From Parabacteroides sp. PH5-46 (GTDB lineage: Bacteria > Bacteroidota > Bacteroidia > Bacteroidales > Tannerellaceae), in the NCBI RefSeq assembly GCF_029892785.1, contig NZ_JARXXA010000012.1:62001-126000 (forward strand): a DNA stretch of 64,000 nt. Reading direction: 5' to 3'. The notes beneath the pieces were generated by a model. That model made no database searches. It was not told where the DNA came from and saw only the letters and a program-made list of their open reading frames with translations. A program made the translations under genes and the position numbers. Shown in pieces: positions 1 to 8,445 of the stretch. The number at the start of each line of letters is the position of its first letter. The stretch's first letter is position 1.

Positions 1-1374
1 ATAGCTGATGTTTTCCACCATCTGCTTGATGAATGGCAGTTCGGATACCGGCAGTTCGCCATTCTCTACATCGTTACCAAGCATGTTACACAAGATGCGG
101 CGGAAGTATTCATGACGCGGATACGACAGGAAGCTGCGCGAATCCGTCAGCATACCTACAAAGCGACTTAGCAGTCCTAAAGCAGACAAGGAGTTCATCT
201 GATTCTCCATACCTTTCATGGTATCCAGGAACCACCAGGCGGCGCCAAACTGTATCTTGCCGGGTGTTGTTCCGTCGTTGAAGTTGTACGCATTGGTTAC
301 CATCAGGTCGTTGTCGCGAGGATTCAGGTTGTACAGGATGGTTTTAGCAAGCATGCCTGCGCTGTTCAGACGGTCGAGCAAGCGATCCATCGCTACCACG
401 AAGTTATGGTCGTGGATGGCATCGTAGCCGGTATCCGGCCCCAGGATATTGAACATCTTTGTATTGTTGTTGCGGATAGCTCCTATGTGGAACTGTTGTA
501 CCCAGCCGGAGCGGGCATCCATCAGTGCACCTTCGTATAATATGGCCGAGCGGAACTTCAACAGTTCTTTCTCGTCTACAGACTTGCCGGCGCGTACTTT
601 CTGGAAGATGGCGCGTATCTCGGCATCGGTATAAGGTTCGGCATAGAATGTTTCCAGTCCGTGGTCAGACACGGTGCAACCTACGGAGGCAAAGAAATCG
701 TGACGGTTCTGAAGCGCTTGCAACAGATCGTCGAAGGTCAGGATCGTAACGCCTGATACCTCTTCCAAGCGGGCCAGGTATTCGTTATAGGCTACGGGAT
801 TCTCAATCGCCATTGCTTTGTCCGGACGCCAGGTAGGGAATACTTTTACCGAGAAGCCGCTAGCTTGGATAGCTTTGTGATACTCCAGCGAGTCGATTGG
901 GTCGTCCGTTGTGCAGACTACCTTTACGTTCATCTTCTCCATGATAGCTTGTGCGCGGAAGGCTTCGGTCTGCAATTTAGCAGAGCATTCGTCGTAGATC
1001 TCGCGAGCGGTAGAAGGATTCAGTACCTTGTTTACGCCGAAGATGCGGCTTAGCTCCAGATGTGTCCAGTGATAGAGCGGATTACGCATGGTGTAAGGCA
1101 TGGTTTCCGCCCATTTGGTAAACTTCTCGTAAGAGGGTTTATTGCCTGTTATGTATTCTTCGGGCACTCCGTTGGCACGCATCTGCCGCCATTTATAATG
1201 GTCGCCGCCTAGCCATATTTCTGTCAGGTCGGCAAATTGGTAGTTATCGGCTATTTGCTGAGGGATCAGGTGGCAATGATAATCAATGATCGGCATCTTG
1301 GCCGCATGCTCATGATATAATTCTTTCGCCGTATCTGTCTGCAACAAAAAGTCTGCATCAAGAAAAGTCTTCAT
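1..1374 (-). CDS. uxaC: Uronate isomerase (3' end cut by window edge)
   Basis: Isomerises D-glucuronate to fructuronate and D-galacturonate to tagaturonate, the first step of hexuronate catabolism in the cytoplasm. The protein begins [14 protein letters not shown] and has the amidohydrolase-type metal motif DYHCHL with HxH at residues 33-35. Later segments include VVCTTDDPIDSLEYH and the C-terminal FLSYPRHEYFRRILCN, both typical of UxaC. The 458 visible codons compare with about 470 in the family, so only some ten residues are missing. The start ATG shares one base with the stop of the aldolase gene upstream (TAATG), which fixes the start and implies translational coupling. It is the third gene of a kdgK-eda-uxaC operon. 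Confidence 0.93.
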   Translation of the reverse strand, partial: MKTFLDADFLLQTDTAKELYHEHAAKMPIIDYHCHLIPQQIADNYQFADLTEIWLGGDHYKWRQMRANGVPEEYITGNKPSYEKFTKWAETMPYTMRNPLYHWTHLELSRIFGVNKVLNPSTAREIYDECSAKLQTEAFRAQAIMEKMNVKVVCTTDDPIDSLEYHKAIQASGFSVKVFPTWRPDKAMAIENPVAYNEYLARLEEVSGVTILTFDDLLQALQNRHDFFASVGCTVSDHGLETFYAEPYTDAEIRAIFQKVRAGKSVDEKELLKFRSAILYEGALMDARSGWVQQFHIGAIRNNNTKMFNILGPDTGYDAIHDHNFVVAMDRLLDRLNSAGMLAKTILYNLNPRDNDLMVTNAYNFNDGTTPGKIQFGAAWWFLDTMKGMENQMNSLSALGLLSRFVGMLTDSRSFLSYPRHEYFRRILCNMLGNDVENGELPVSELPFIKQMVENISY

Positions 1375-2045
1375 TATTTCTGGTATTTCTTTATGATGGT
1401 TAATGCATCTTTGCACAAATGAGTGATGGCTTGCCAGTCACCTTTAGCGATTGCTTCTTTGGGGAATAGCTTCGAGCCCATGCCTACACAGGTAACTCCT
1501 GCCTTGAACCAGGCCGAGAGGTTTTCTTCCGTAGGCTCAACGGCTCCTGTAGCCATGATCATCGACCAGGGCATCGGTGCTTTTATATTGCTGACAAAGG
1601 AGGGGCCGCCTACATTGCCTGCGGGGAATATTTTGCAGAGGTCGCAGCCTACTTCCTGCGCAAAGCCGATCTCGGAGACTGATCCGCAGCCGGGCGTATA
1701 GGGGATCAAGCGGCGGTTACATACTTTGGCTACTTCGGGATTGAAGAGTGGGCCTACGATAAAGTTGGCACCCAACTGTATATACAGAGCAGCAGTAGCC
1801 GGATCAACAATAGAACCGATACCCAGAATCAACTCCGGACATTCCTTGGCCGCAAACTTCACCAACTCGCCAAACACTTCCTGAGCAAAGTCGCCCCGGT
1901 TCGTAAACTCAAAGGCGCGAACACCTCCGGCATAGCAAGCCTTTACCACTTGCTTCGCCACCTCTATATCTTTATCATAATAGACCGGAACCATCCCGGT
2001 ATCTATCATCGCACTTAAAACCTGTAATTTATTGAACTTTGCCAT
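1374..2045 (-). CDS. eda: KDPG/KHG aldolase
   Basis: Class I aldolase that splits 2-keto-3-deoxy-6-phosphogluconate into pyruvate and glyceraldehyde 3-phosphate, the last step of the hexuronate route. At 223 residues it is a normal family length. The general-base glutamate is E46 in [10 protein letters not shown] and the Schiff-base lysine is K138 in [24 protein letters not shown] supplies the phosphate-side loop. It lies between kdgK and uxaC. The 89-nt gap to kdgK contains a perfect 14-bp inverted repeat, while the junction with uxaC overlaps by one base. The family also acts on 4-hydroxy-2-oxoglutarate, so substrate breadth is open. Confidence 0.93.
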   Translation of the reverse strand: MAKFNKLQVLSAMIDTGMVPVYYDKDIEVAKQVVKACYAGGVRAFEFTNRGDFAQEVFGELVKFAAKECPELILGIGSIVDPATAALYIQLGANFIVGPLFNPEVAKVCNRRLIPYTPGCGSVSEIGFAQEVGCDLCKIFPAGNVGGPSFVSNIKAPMPWSMIMATGAVEPTEENLSAWFKAGVTCVGMGSKLFPKEAIAKGDWQAITHLCKDALTIIKKYQK

Positions 2046-2062
2046 TTTTCTAATTGTTAATT

Positions 2063-2122
2063 GTTAATTATTAATGATTAACTTCAAGCCTACGAATTTA
2101 CAATTAACCATTAATAATTAAC
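2063..2122. repeat. Intercistronic inverted repeat between kdgK and eda
   Basis: Two perfect 14-nt arms, GTTAATTATTAATG (2063-2076) and CATTAATAATTAAC (2109-2122), are separated by 32 nt. They could fold in the operon mRNA and affect stability or partial termination. The AT-rich arms have no GC core, so a strong terminator is unlikely. Confidence 0.55.
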
Positions 2123-2134
2123 CCTTATAAAATT

Positions 2135-3178
2135 TTATCTGCTTACTCTTCCGGAGGCATCGCCGGACATTAGTTTTTCTACTTCTTCTACGGTTACTTG
2201 GTTGTAGTCGCCATAGATGGTGTGTTTCAGGCAGGAGGCGGCTACAGCAAAGTCGAGCGCCTTCTGGTCGTCTGTCGTATAGGTTAGTAGGCCGTAGATC
2301 AGTCCACCCATAAAGGAGTCGCCTCCTCCTACTCTGTCTACAATGTGCGTGATGTTGTAGCGGCGAGATTGATACAATTTGCCGTCGGCATATAATACGC
2401 CTCCCCAGGTATTGTGATTGGCATTGATAGAGCCGCGCAGGGTGATGATCACTTTCTTGGCGCGAGGGAATTTAGCCATCAATTGCTTGCATACCGATTC
2501 AAATTCGGCAGCATTTACTTCGCCATCGGTATGTGCCACGTCGAAGCCTTCGGGTTTGATGCCGAATACCTTCTCTGCATCTTCTTCATTGCCAAGGATT
2601 ACATCGCATCCAGCTACCAATGCAGGCATTACTTCCGATACTGATTTTCCGTATTTCCAAAGGTTCTTGCGATAATTCAGGTCGCAAGATACGGGAACAC
2701 CCATTTTATTGGCCATCTGGATAGCTTCCAGACAAGCATCGGCTGCTCCTTGCGAGATAGCGGGCGTAATACCTGTCCAATGGAACCAGGATGCATTCTT
2801 AAATACCTCTTCCCAGTTTACCATTCCCGGTTTGATGTCCGAAATAGACGAATGAGCCCTGTCATACACCACTTTACTGGCACGGGCTACGGCGCCTGTT
2901 TCCAGGAAATAGATTCCCAGCCGTTCGCCCCCATAAACAATATGCGAGGTTCCTACTCCATACTTACGCAAATCCATCACACAGGCACGTGCAATATCGT
3001 TCTGCGGTAAGCGTGTAACAAAGTCTGTTGGTATTCCATAATTGGCCAATGATACAGCCACATTTGCCTCTCCGCCGCCAAAGGTTGCACTAAACTTGTC
3101 TGTTTGATTAAAGCGTAGATAATCTGGTGTGGCCAGCCGAAGCATAATTTCTCCAAAGGTAATTACTCTTTTTTCCAT
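2135..3178 (-). CDS. kdgK: 2-keto-3-deoxygluconate kinase (PfkB family)
   Basis: Phosphorylates 2-keto-3-deoxygluconate to KDPG, feeding the aldolase encoded next to it. A PfkB sugar kinase of 347 residues starting MEKRVITFGEIMLRL. The N-terminal GGGEANVAVSLANYG is the sugar-binding PfkB signature. RVGGGDSFMGG near residue 285 is the ATP/anion-hole motif, with catalytic Asp at about 287. An upstream in-frame ATG at 3205 is rejected because it sits inside a good -7 promoter box (TATTTTTG, 3210-3203), so the transcript should begin after it. First gene of the hexuronate operon with eda and uxaC. Confidence 0.92.
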   Translation of the reverse strand: MEKRVITFGEIMLRLATPDYLRFNQTDKFSATFGGGEANVAVSLANYGIPTDFVTRLPQNDIARACVMDLRKYGVGTSHIVYGGERLGIYFLETGAVARASKVVYDRAHSSISDIKPGMVNWEEVFKNASWFHWTGITPAISQGAADACLEAIQMANKMGVPVSCDLNYRKNLWKYGKSVSEVMPALVAGCDVILGNEEDAEKVFGIKPEGFDVAHTDGEVNAAEFESVCKQLMAKFPRAKKVIITLRGSINANHNTWGGVLYADGKLYQSRRYNITHIVDRVGGGDSFMGGLIYGLLTYTTDDQKALDFAVAASCLKHTIYGDYNQVTVEEVEKLMSGDASGRVSR

Positions 3179-3202
3179 GATATGTGTGAATATAATTTGC
3201 TG

Positions 3203-3210
3203 CAAAAATA
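3203..3210 (-). promoter_or_regulatory. Promoter -7 box for kdgK-eda-uxaC
   Basis: On the minus strand the sequence reads TATTTTTG, a match to the Bacteroidetes -7 consensus TAnnTTTG, 24 nt upstream of the chosen kdgK ATG. No clear -33 TTG is visible at 19-21 nt. Confidence 0.5.
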
Positions 3211-3332
3211 GGGATATATTTTAATTAACCATCATGTGTGTGCGAAAACATTACGATTTTACGAAAAATTAGAGAAAGTAATTACCTCCCAACAAGCCCA
3301 TATTTAAATTCAGTAATCTTTTTTGTCAAAAA

Positions 3333-3565
3333 GATGACGCATTTAAGATTTGAGTAATCATTTTCCATCAAAAGAATACCGCATTCCGGAATTGAGTAAC
3401 CTTTTTAGGTAAAATGATTACCGAAACCTGAGATTGAGTAATCTTTTAACACAAAAGCATTCTTCCCCTACTCAGGGAAACATTTTTTTGAGACAAAATG
3501 ATTACTCAAATCCGGAATCCAGTAACTTTTTTTGCGAAAATGATTACCGAAAATAAAATCACACC
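3333..3565. repeat. Degenerate ~42-nt palindromic tandem repeats
   Basis: Five consecutive units of 41, 42, 41, 43 and 42 nt start at 3333, 3374, 3416, 3457 and 3500, with a partial sixth at 3542. Each begins like GATTACC and has a GAGTAATC-like arm about 20 nt later, so a unit is an imperfect palindrome, sometimes centred on TTCCGGAA. An AT-rich spacer ending CAAAA or AAAAT follows. No ORF runs through it. It fills most of the 430-nt gap between the kdgK operon and the blaI-like operon. Function unknown. Confidence 0.7.
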
Positions 3566-3601
3566 AATCCACTTCATTATGTTTATTTAACAAACAGATT
3601 A

Positions 3602-3631
3602 TTGTTCGTTTACGAAATAATCGTAGATTTG
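3602..3631 (+). promoter_or_regulatory. Promoter and putative operator of the BlaI/M56 operon
   Basis: TTG at 3602-3604, a 19-nt spacer and TAGATTTG at 3624-3631 match the Bacteroidetes -33/-7 promoter with ideal spacing. Between them lies the perfect inverted repeat TACGA-AATAA-TCGTA (3611-3625), which touches the -7 box. BlaI/MecI repressors bind dyads with TAC...GTA ends in their own promoters, so this is a likely autoregulatory operator (inference). Confidence 0.7.
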
Positions 3632-3659
3632 TGTCGGGTTGATATTAAAAATAAAACAT

Positions 3660-4022
3660 ATGGAAAAGCTAACTATACAGGAAGAAGAGGCTATGATCTT
3701 GATATGGCAAAATGCTCCTTGTTTCATAAAAGAGATTTTGACGCTGTATCCGGAGCCCAAGCCTCCTTATACTACGATTGCTTCTGTAGTGAAAAATCTC
3801 GAACGTAAGAAGTATGTAAAAGCCAAGCGTATTGGTAATACATATCAATACGATCCGCTGATTCAGGAAAGTGAATACAAACGTACCTTTATGAGCGGAG
3901 TGGTAAACAATTACTTCGAGAACTCCTATAAAGAAATGGTTTCCTTCTTTGCTAAAGAACAAAAAATATCAACCGACGATTTGAAGGACATCATTGATAT
4001 GATAGAAAAAGGAAAAGAATAA
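3660..4022 (+). CDS. BlaI/MecI-family transcriptional repressor
   Basis: A winged-helix repressor of 120 residues starting MEKLTIQEEEAMIL. The N-terminal half carries the family pattern EEEAMILIWQ and TTIASVVKNLERKKYVKAKR, with the recognition helix around residues 40-55. The C-terminal part should form the dimerisation helix that the partner protease cuts. The ATG at 3660 is preferred over one seven codons upstream because it aligns with the family start and sits 29 nt after the -7 box. It is followed 29 nt later by an M56 protease gene, the usual sensor partner. In Bacteroidetes such pairs are often not about beta-lactams, and no beta-lactamase is nearby. Confidence 0.88.
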   Translation: MEKLTIQEEEAMILIWQNAPCFIKEILTLYPEPKPPYTTIASVVKNLERKKYVKAKRIGNTYQYDPLIQESEYKRTFMSGVVNNYFENSYKEMVSFFAKEQKISTDDLKDIIDMIEKGKE

Positions 4023-4051
4023 ACAAAAAACCCCATTAAAACATACATACC

Positions 4052-5707
4052 ATGACACCGGAATTTGCCTACTTTGTTAAGGTGAATGTGGCTTTTATGC
4101 TCTTTTACGCCTTCTACAGACTGTTCTTTTACAAAGATACATTCTTTAAATTGCGTCGCTCCATCTTGTTGGTATTCTTTGGATTAGCCTTTGCTTATCC
4201 ATTGCTGAACATACAAGAGTGGGTGAAAGAACAGGAGCCCATTGCGGAAGTTATACAGCTGTATTCCGTGATGCTTCCCGAAGTTGTAGCCAATGGCAAT
4301 ACTGCTACGGCGCCGGATTGGAAGGAGTTATTGGTAAGTATAGCTTTGGGTGTTTACTGGTTGGTAATTATCATTTTGTTTGCACGCTTTCTGGTTCAGC
4401 TTGCCAGTATATTATGGCTTAGGCTTAATAGCAAACGGACGGCTATTAATCAGGTAGAAGTATATGTTCTGGAGAGGCCTGCCGGACCATTTTCCTTCTT
4501 TCACCTGATCTTTTTGCATCCGGCAAGCCATAGCGAAAACGAGCTGGAAGAGATCCTTACTCACGAACAAACGCATGCCAGGCAATGGCATTCGATAGAC
4601 GTAATCATTAGTGAGCTTATCTGTGTTTTATGCTGGATCAACCCCTTTGTTTGGTTACTGAAACGCGAAGTCAGGCACAATCTTGAATACCTGGCCGACC
4701 ATACTGTTCTGCAATCAGGCTACGACAGCAAGAATTATCAATACCATTTATTAGGACTTGCCCATCACAGTAATCAAACAGGGGCAAACCTATACAACAG
4801 TTTTAATGTATTACATCTAAAAAACAGAATCAACATGATGAATAAAAAACGCTCCCGCACAATCGGAATGACTAAATATTTAATATTCATTCCCCTCGCA
4901 GCCATCCTGATGTTACTCAGTAACATGGAAGCTGTAGCCCGCATCACGAAAGAAGTTACAAAATCAGAAGAAATTTCCCTGCCCGATATTCCGGACAACA
5001 TCCAAATACTGCAAGACAAGCCCGTATTTACAGTTGTAGACGAGATGCCGAAGTTTCCGGGAGGCGTAGATGAATTGCTTAAGTTTATTAATCAAAATGT
5101 AAAATATCCGGAAGACGCATCTGCAAAAGGTGTTGAAGGAAGAGTAATTTGCTCATTTATCGTAAGAGACGATGGCTCTGTAAGCGATCCTCGAATCGTA
5201 AGAGGAGTTGATCCCCTATTAGATGCCGAAGCCATACGGGTAATCAAATTAATGCCGAAATGGACACCCGGCAAGCATAAAGGAGAGGTTGTCAACACAA
5301 AATATACCATCCCCATCAGCTTTTCCTTGGGCGGAAAGCAGGAAAAGAAAAAAGAAGTAGCCGTAGTAGATAAAAATAGCGATCCCAACAATCGTATATA
5401 TACAGTTGTAGACGAGATGCCAAAGTATCCGGGAGGCGAAGGAGAACTAATGAAGTTTATCGCCCAAAGTGTACAATATCCGGCAGAAGCAGAAACCAAG
5501 AAGCTTGAAGGAAGAGTAATCTGTTCATTTGTCGTCAGAAAAGATGGAAGCATCACCGACCCTGTAATCGTAAGAGGAGTGGATCCCCTATTGGATGCCG
5601 AGGCCATACGTGTAGTCAATCTGATGCCAACATGGACGCCCGGTACACAAAACGGACAGGCTGTCAACGTAAAATATACCATTCCTATCACCTTTCGAAT
5701 GAAATAA
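4052..5707 (+). CDS. M56 (BlaR1-type) membrane protease with two TonB-C domains
   Basis: A 551-residue membrane protein. Residues 1-130 hold about three hydrophobic helices. The zinc protease motif HEQTH is at residues 171-175, with EVRHNLEYLADH further on as the likely third-ligand region. A fourth membrane helix lies near residue 280. After it come two copies of a TonB C-terminal domain, at about 326-425 and 450-551. Each starts with TVVDEMPK(F/Y)PGG and contains EGRVICSF and DPLLDAEAIRV. The copies are offset by 124 residues and are also very similar at DNA level, so they look like a recent internal duplication. Predicted role: a periplasmic sensor that cleaves the upstream BlaI-like repressor. 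The TonB-C pair may contact the cell envelope. Confidence 0.88.
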   Translation: MTPEFAYFVKVNVAFMLFYAFYRLFFYKDTFFKLRRSILLVFFGLAFAYPLLNIQEWVKEQEPIAEVIQLYSVMLPEVVANGNTATAPDWKELLVSIALGVYWLVIIILFARFLVQLASILWLRLNSKRTAINQVEVYVLERPAGPFSFFHLIFLHPASHSENELEEILTHEQTHARQWHSIDVIISELICVLCWINPFVWLLKREVRHNLEYLADHTVLQSGYDSKNYQYHLLGLAHHSNQTGANLYNSFNVLHLKNRINMMNKKRSRTIGMTKYLIFIPLAAILMLLSNMEAVARITKEVTKSEEISLPDIPDNIQILQDKPVFTVVDEMPKFPGGVDELLKFINQNVKYPEDASAKGVEGRVICSFIVRDDGSVSDPRIVRGVDPLLDAEAIRVIKLMPKWTPGKHKGEVVNTKYTIPISFSLGGKQEKKKEVAVVDKNSDPNNRIYTVVDEMPKYPGGEGELMKFIAQSVQYPAEAETKKLEGRVICSFVVRKDGSITDPVIVRGVDPLLDAEAIRVVNLMPTWTPGTQNGQAVNVKYTIPITFRMK

Positions 5708-7072
5708 ATGAAACAACTCTACATTCTGATTCTGAGTGTATGTATGTCTGCATCAGGCATAGCGCAAACAGCATCCCTGCAAGAAAACATCGCCCTGGCA
5801 CAATCGCATGAAGGGGCCCTGAAGTACAGAGATGCCTATGCCTGCTATCAGCATTGCCTAACGATGGATACGACCAACATTGAGATCCTCAATGCCCTGG
5901 CACGCATAGCTACCAACCTGGGGAAAGCATCGGATGCCGAACATTACTTCACCAAAGTATTGCAGGCAGACAGTACCAACTTCTATGCCAATTATCAGTT
6001 GGGACGGCTCTACTATCAGTTGGGCAACTACGACAAAGCCATCGAAAAGTATGAGTATCTGCTGGAAACAGACGAGCAAAACACCACTCTATTGAGGAAT
6101 GTAGGAGATTGTTACCTGAAAGCAGGAGACGTAGCTGCTGCCATTGCCGCTTATTACCTGGCGTATGAGCATAACAAAGAGAATGTAGGGCTTGCCAGTA
6201 CGCTGGTCAACATACTGCTTCAAACACCGGGCACAGAGGCCTCGGATGCAATAGCCGTTTGCGATACGGCTTTGTATTACAATCCCGGCAATCGCCTGAT
6301 CCGGCAAAACAAAGGGATGGCTCTTTACCTGAACAAGCAATATGCCGAAGCAGACACGCTCTATTCTCAACTGATAGCCGAAGGTGACTCTTCATACCTC
6401 AGCCTCAAATACGGCGGAGCTTCCCAATACTATGCCGGACAGTACCTCAAATCGGTAGACCTGCTAGAGCTCGCTTACCAAGAGGATACCACGTCGGTAG
6501 ATGTATCCCTGCTTCTAGGTTCTGCCCTGGGGAAAACATACGACCGCAAACGCGCATATCTTCTCTTCGACAATGCCGAGAAAGAAATGCAACCGAAAGA
6601 ATATATGGTCAACCAGCTATACCTCTTCAGAGGAGAAACATATCAAAAGGATGGGCGGTTTAGCGATGCCGCCCGCCTTTACTATGAACTCTGGAAGAAG
6701 ACAAAAAGACTCAACTTACTGGGAAACATCCTCAACCTCTACAGCGTACAAAACGCAAACGAATATAAAGACGAAAACACAAAACAACGGGGACTATTCA
6801 TCAACGTATTATACGTAAAAGAATACCTGTCAAGCGGAGAAGATCTCAAATACATGTACTACAGACGATACGTACTGGAATCCTTCCTCGAAGACATGTT
6901 TTTCCGCAACATAAAAGAAGAAACCATGATCGCCCCCGACGGAAAAAGAAGCAAAATAACCAACATCGAACTCCGCGAACTAGCCAACAAACTTCCCGAA
7001 ATGCCCGAAAAAATCCGCCAGGAAATTGAAGAGGCTACCAAAACTATCGAAGGAAATAAAAGGAGAAAATAG
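5708..7072 (+). CDS. TPR-repeat periplasmic protein
   Basis: 454 residues with an N-terminal signal peptide (MKQLYILILSVCMSASGIAQ) and tetratricopeptide repeats from about residue 38 to 300, for example NYQLGRLYYQLGNYDKAIEKY. The start codon directly abuts the stop of the M56 gene (zero intergenic bases), so it is almost certainly cotranscribed and translationally coupled. The C-terminal 150 residues are charged and helical, without a recognised domain. It probably works with the M56/BlaI sensor as a scaffold or effector, but the sequence does not give a specific function. Confidence 0.8.
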   Translation: MKQLYILILSVCMSASGIAQTASLQENIALAQSHEGALKYRDAYACYQHCLTMDTTNIEILNALARIATNLGKASDAEHYFTKVLQADSTNFYANYQLGRLYYQLGNYDKAIEKYEYLLETDEQNTTLLRNVGDCYLKAGDVAAAIAAYYLAYEHNKENVGLASTLVNILLQTPGTEASDAIAVCDTALYYNPGNRLIRQNKGMALYLNKQYAEADTLYSQLIAEGDSSYLSLKYGGASQYYAGQYLKSVDLLELAYQEDTTSVDVSLLLGSALGKTYDRKRAYLLFDNAEKEMQPKEYMVNQLYLFRGETYQKDGRFSDAARLYYELWKKTKRLNLLGNILNLYSVQNANEYKDENTKQRGLFINVLYVKEYLSSGEDLKYMYYRRYVLESFLEDMFFRNIKEETMIAPDGKRSKITNIELRELANKLPEMPEKIRQEIEEATKTIEGNKRRK

Positions 7073-7151
7073 AGGCGTTATTGGTTAATGTTATTATATT
7101 TGTTAAACCTATAATAGCTATTAACTCTTTTTCGTATAAAATTTCTATATT

Positions 7152-8444
7152 ATGTTCGTTAAAAAAACAGCTTTACTCTTCATTACTTTGTTTGCCGGAG
7201 CTATCACAACATTTAGCCAGACAACGTACAACAGTCACGATATCGACCAGTTAAAAGCCTTCTTTGGGCAGGAATCTGCCATTGAAGGAGAGAAGAACTG
7301 GCAGCAACTCGGTATCACTCCTGCCGATGGCGACCCAACGACCTGGAAAGCCGATAGCGCTGCCTGGGGAAGAATACCCGGGACTACTTGGGTAGAGGTT
7401 TCTAATGAACAAAGAATCGGGGGGATTAATTGGATTGCTCACCCTGGATATGATTATGATCGATATGAATTCTTATCTGGTTTATTAGATCTAACGGAAT
7501 GTTTTCTTTTACATGATTTGGATTTTATAAATACTTCTATTACGTCTTTAGATGTAAGTGGGTGCAGTAATTTGTATGTGATAAACTGTTGTTTTACACC
7601 TTTGATAACGTTAGATGTATCAGGTTGTAGTAATCTGAGAACATTGGCATGTTATTCTACATTATTATCCATATTAGATCTAACAACTTGTACAAATCTA
7701 TACGATTTATTTTGCTATGACACTCCCTTATCTATACTAAATATATCGGGTTGTACAAAATTAAAAATGTTACTTTGTAGTAATGCTTCATTGTCATCAT
7801 TAGATGTATCAGAATGTAAAACTTTACATACTCTGAATTGTGAAAATAATCTAATCCCTATACACAGTTTACCTTCTAATAAGGGTACGGAGCCGTATAG
7901 CAACAATATGGGAGGCTATTATTTTTATGCTCGACAAACTGTTACAGAAACGTTGCCATTGGCACAACCGGTAAATCTCTCTTCCTTTGATATAGGAAGT
8001 GGTACAACATATGAATGTTACGATGTAGACGGACTGTTAATCAAAGGGGCTATGGTTAAAGACGGTATCCTTACCTTACCCGATGACCTCCAGGGGGATG
8101 TGGAAGTGCATATTTGTAATGATGAATTCCCAGCCCAGAGTGAGCAGCTATCAGCATTTGATGTTCCTGCTATGGTTTATAAGTTTACAGTAGATAAGCT
8201 AACGGGGGTTTCTACACCATCTACTGAAGAAGGAACTAAGGTATATGCTATTCCTGGACACCTTATCATTACACAGGAACACGCAGAACGGAACACGCAG
8301 AACGCTTTTGTGTATACGGCAACCGGACAGCTACTAAAAACTGTTAATATAGGGAATGGAACAGTTCGGATCCCTTTGCCAAAAGGTATCTATATAGTAT
8401 CAATTAGGGATAAGCATTGGAAAATAGCCATATCTGATAGATAA
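7152..8444 (+). CDS. Secreted leucine-rich-repeat protein with type IX-like C-terminal domain
   Basis: 430 residues. A signal peptide (MFVKKTALLFITLFAGAITTFSQ) precedes a region of about 21-residue leucine-rich repeats at roughly 115-235, each like LxxLDVSGCxxLxxLxC and unusually rich in cysteine. The last 75 residues resemble a type IX secretion sorting domain, with VYTATGQLLKTV and the closing GIYIVSIRDKHWKI. The repeat section is clearly more AT-rich than its neighbours. Two tandem copies of a 14-nt unit (8276-8303) lie inside the coding sequence just before VYTATGQ. The gene ends one base before the convergent PAP2 gene. Likely a surface protein; ligand unknown. Confidence 0.75.
   Translation: MFVKKTALLFITLFAGAITTFSQTTYNSHDIDQLKAFFGQESAIEGEKNWQQLGITPADGDPTTWKADSAAWGRIPGTTWVEVSNEQRIGGINWIAHPGYDYDRYEFLSGLLDLTECFLLHDLDFINTSITSLDVSGCSNLYVINCCFTPLITLDVSGCSNLRTLACYSTLLSILDLTTCTNLYDLFCYDTPLSILNISGCTKLKMLLCSNASLSSLDVSECKTLHTLNCENNLIPIHSLPSNKGTEPYSNNMGGYYFYARQTVTETLPLAQPVNLSSFDIGSGTTYECYDVDGLLIKGAMVKDGILTLPDDLQGDVEVHICNDEFPAQSEQLSAFDVPAMVYKFTVDKLTGVSTPSTEEGTKVYAIPGHLIITQEHAERNTQNAFVYTATGQLLKTVNIGNGTVRIPLPKGIYIVSIRDKHWKIAISDR
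8276..8304 (+). repeat. Tandem 14-nt repeat inside the LRR gene
   Basis: GGAACACGCAGAAC occurs twice head to tail (8276-8289 and 8290-8303) and encodes the polar stretch EHAERNTQN. The same word occurs in the non-coding cysS 3' flank at 10813, so it appears to be a dispersed repeat that reached a coding region. Confidence 0.7.
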
Positions 8445-8445
8445 A

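Noticed and set aside
3639-4022. BlaI/M56 pair as a beta-lactam resistance operon
   Set aside because: No beta-lactamase or penicillin-binding protein gene is in the unit, and the sensor part is a pair of TonB-C domains, not a penicillin-binding domain.
5092-5691. 199-codon antisense ORF within the M56 gene
   Set aside because: It is the complement of the duplicated TonB-C domains and shows the same internal duplication. The sense strand has a clear family match.
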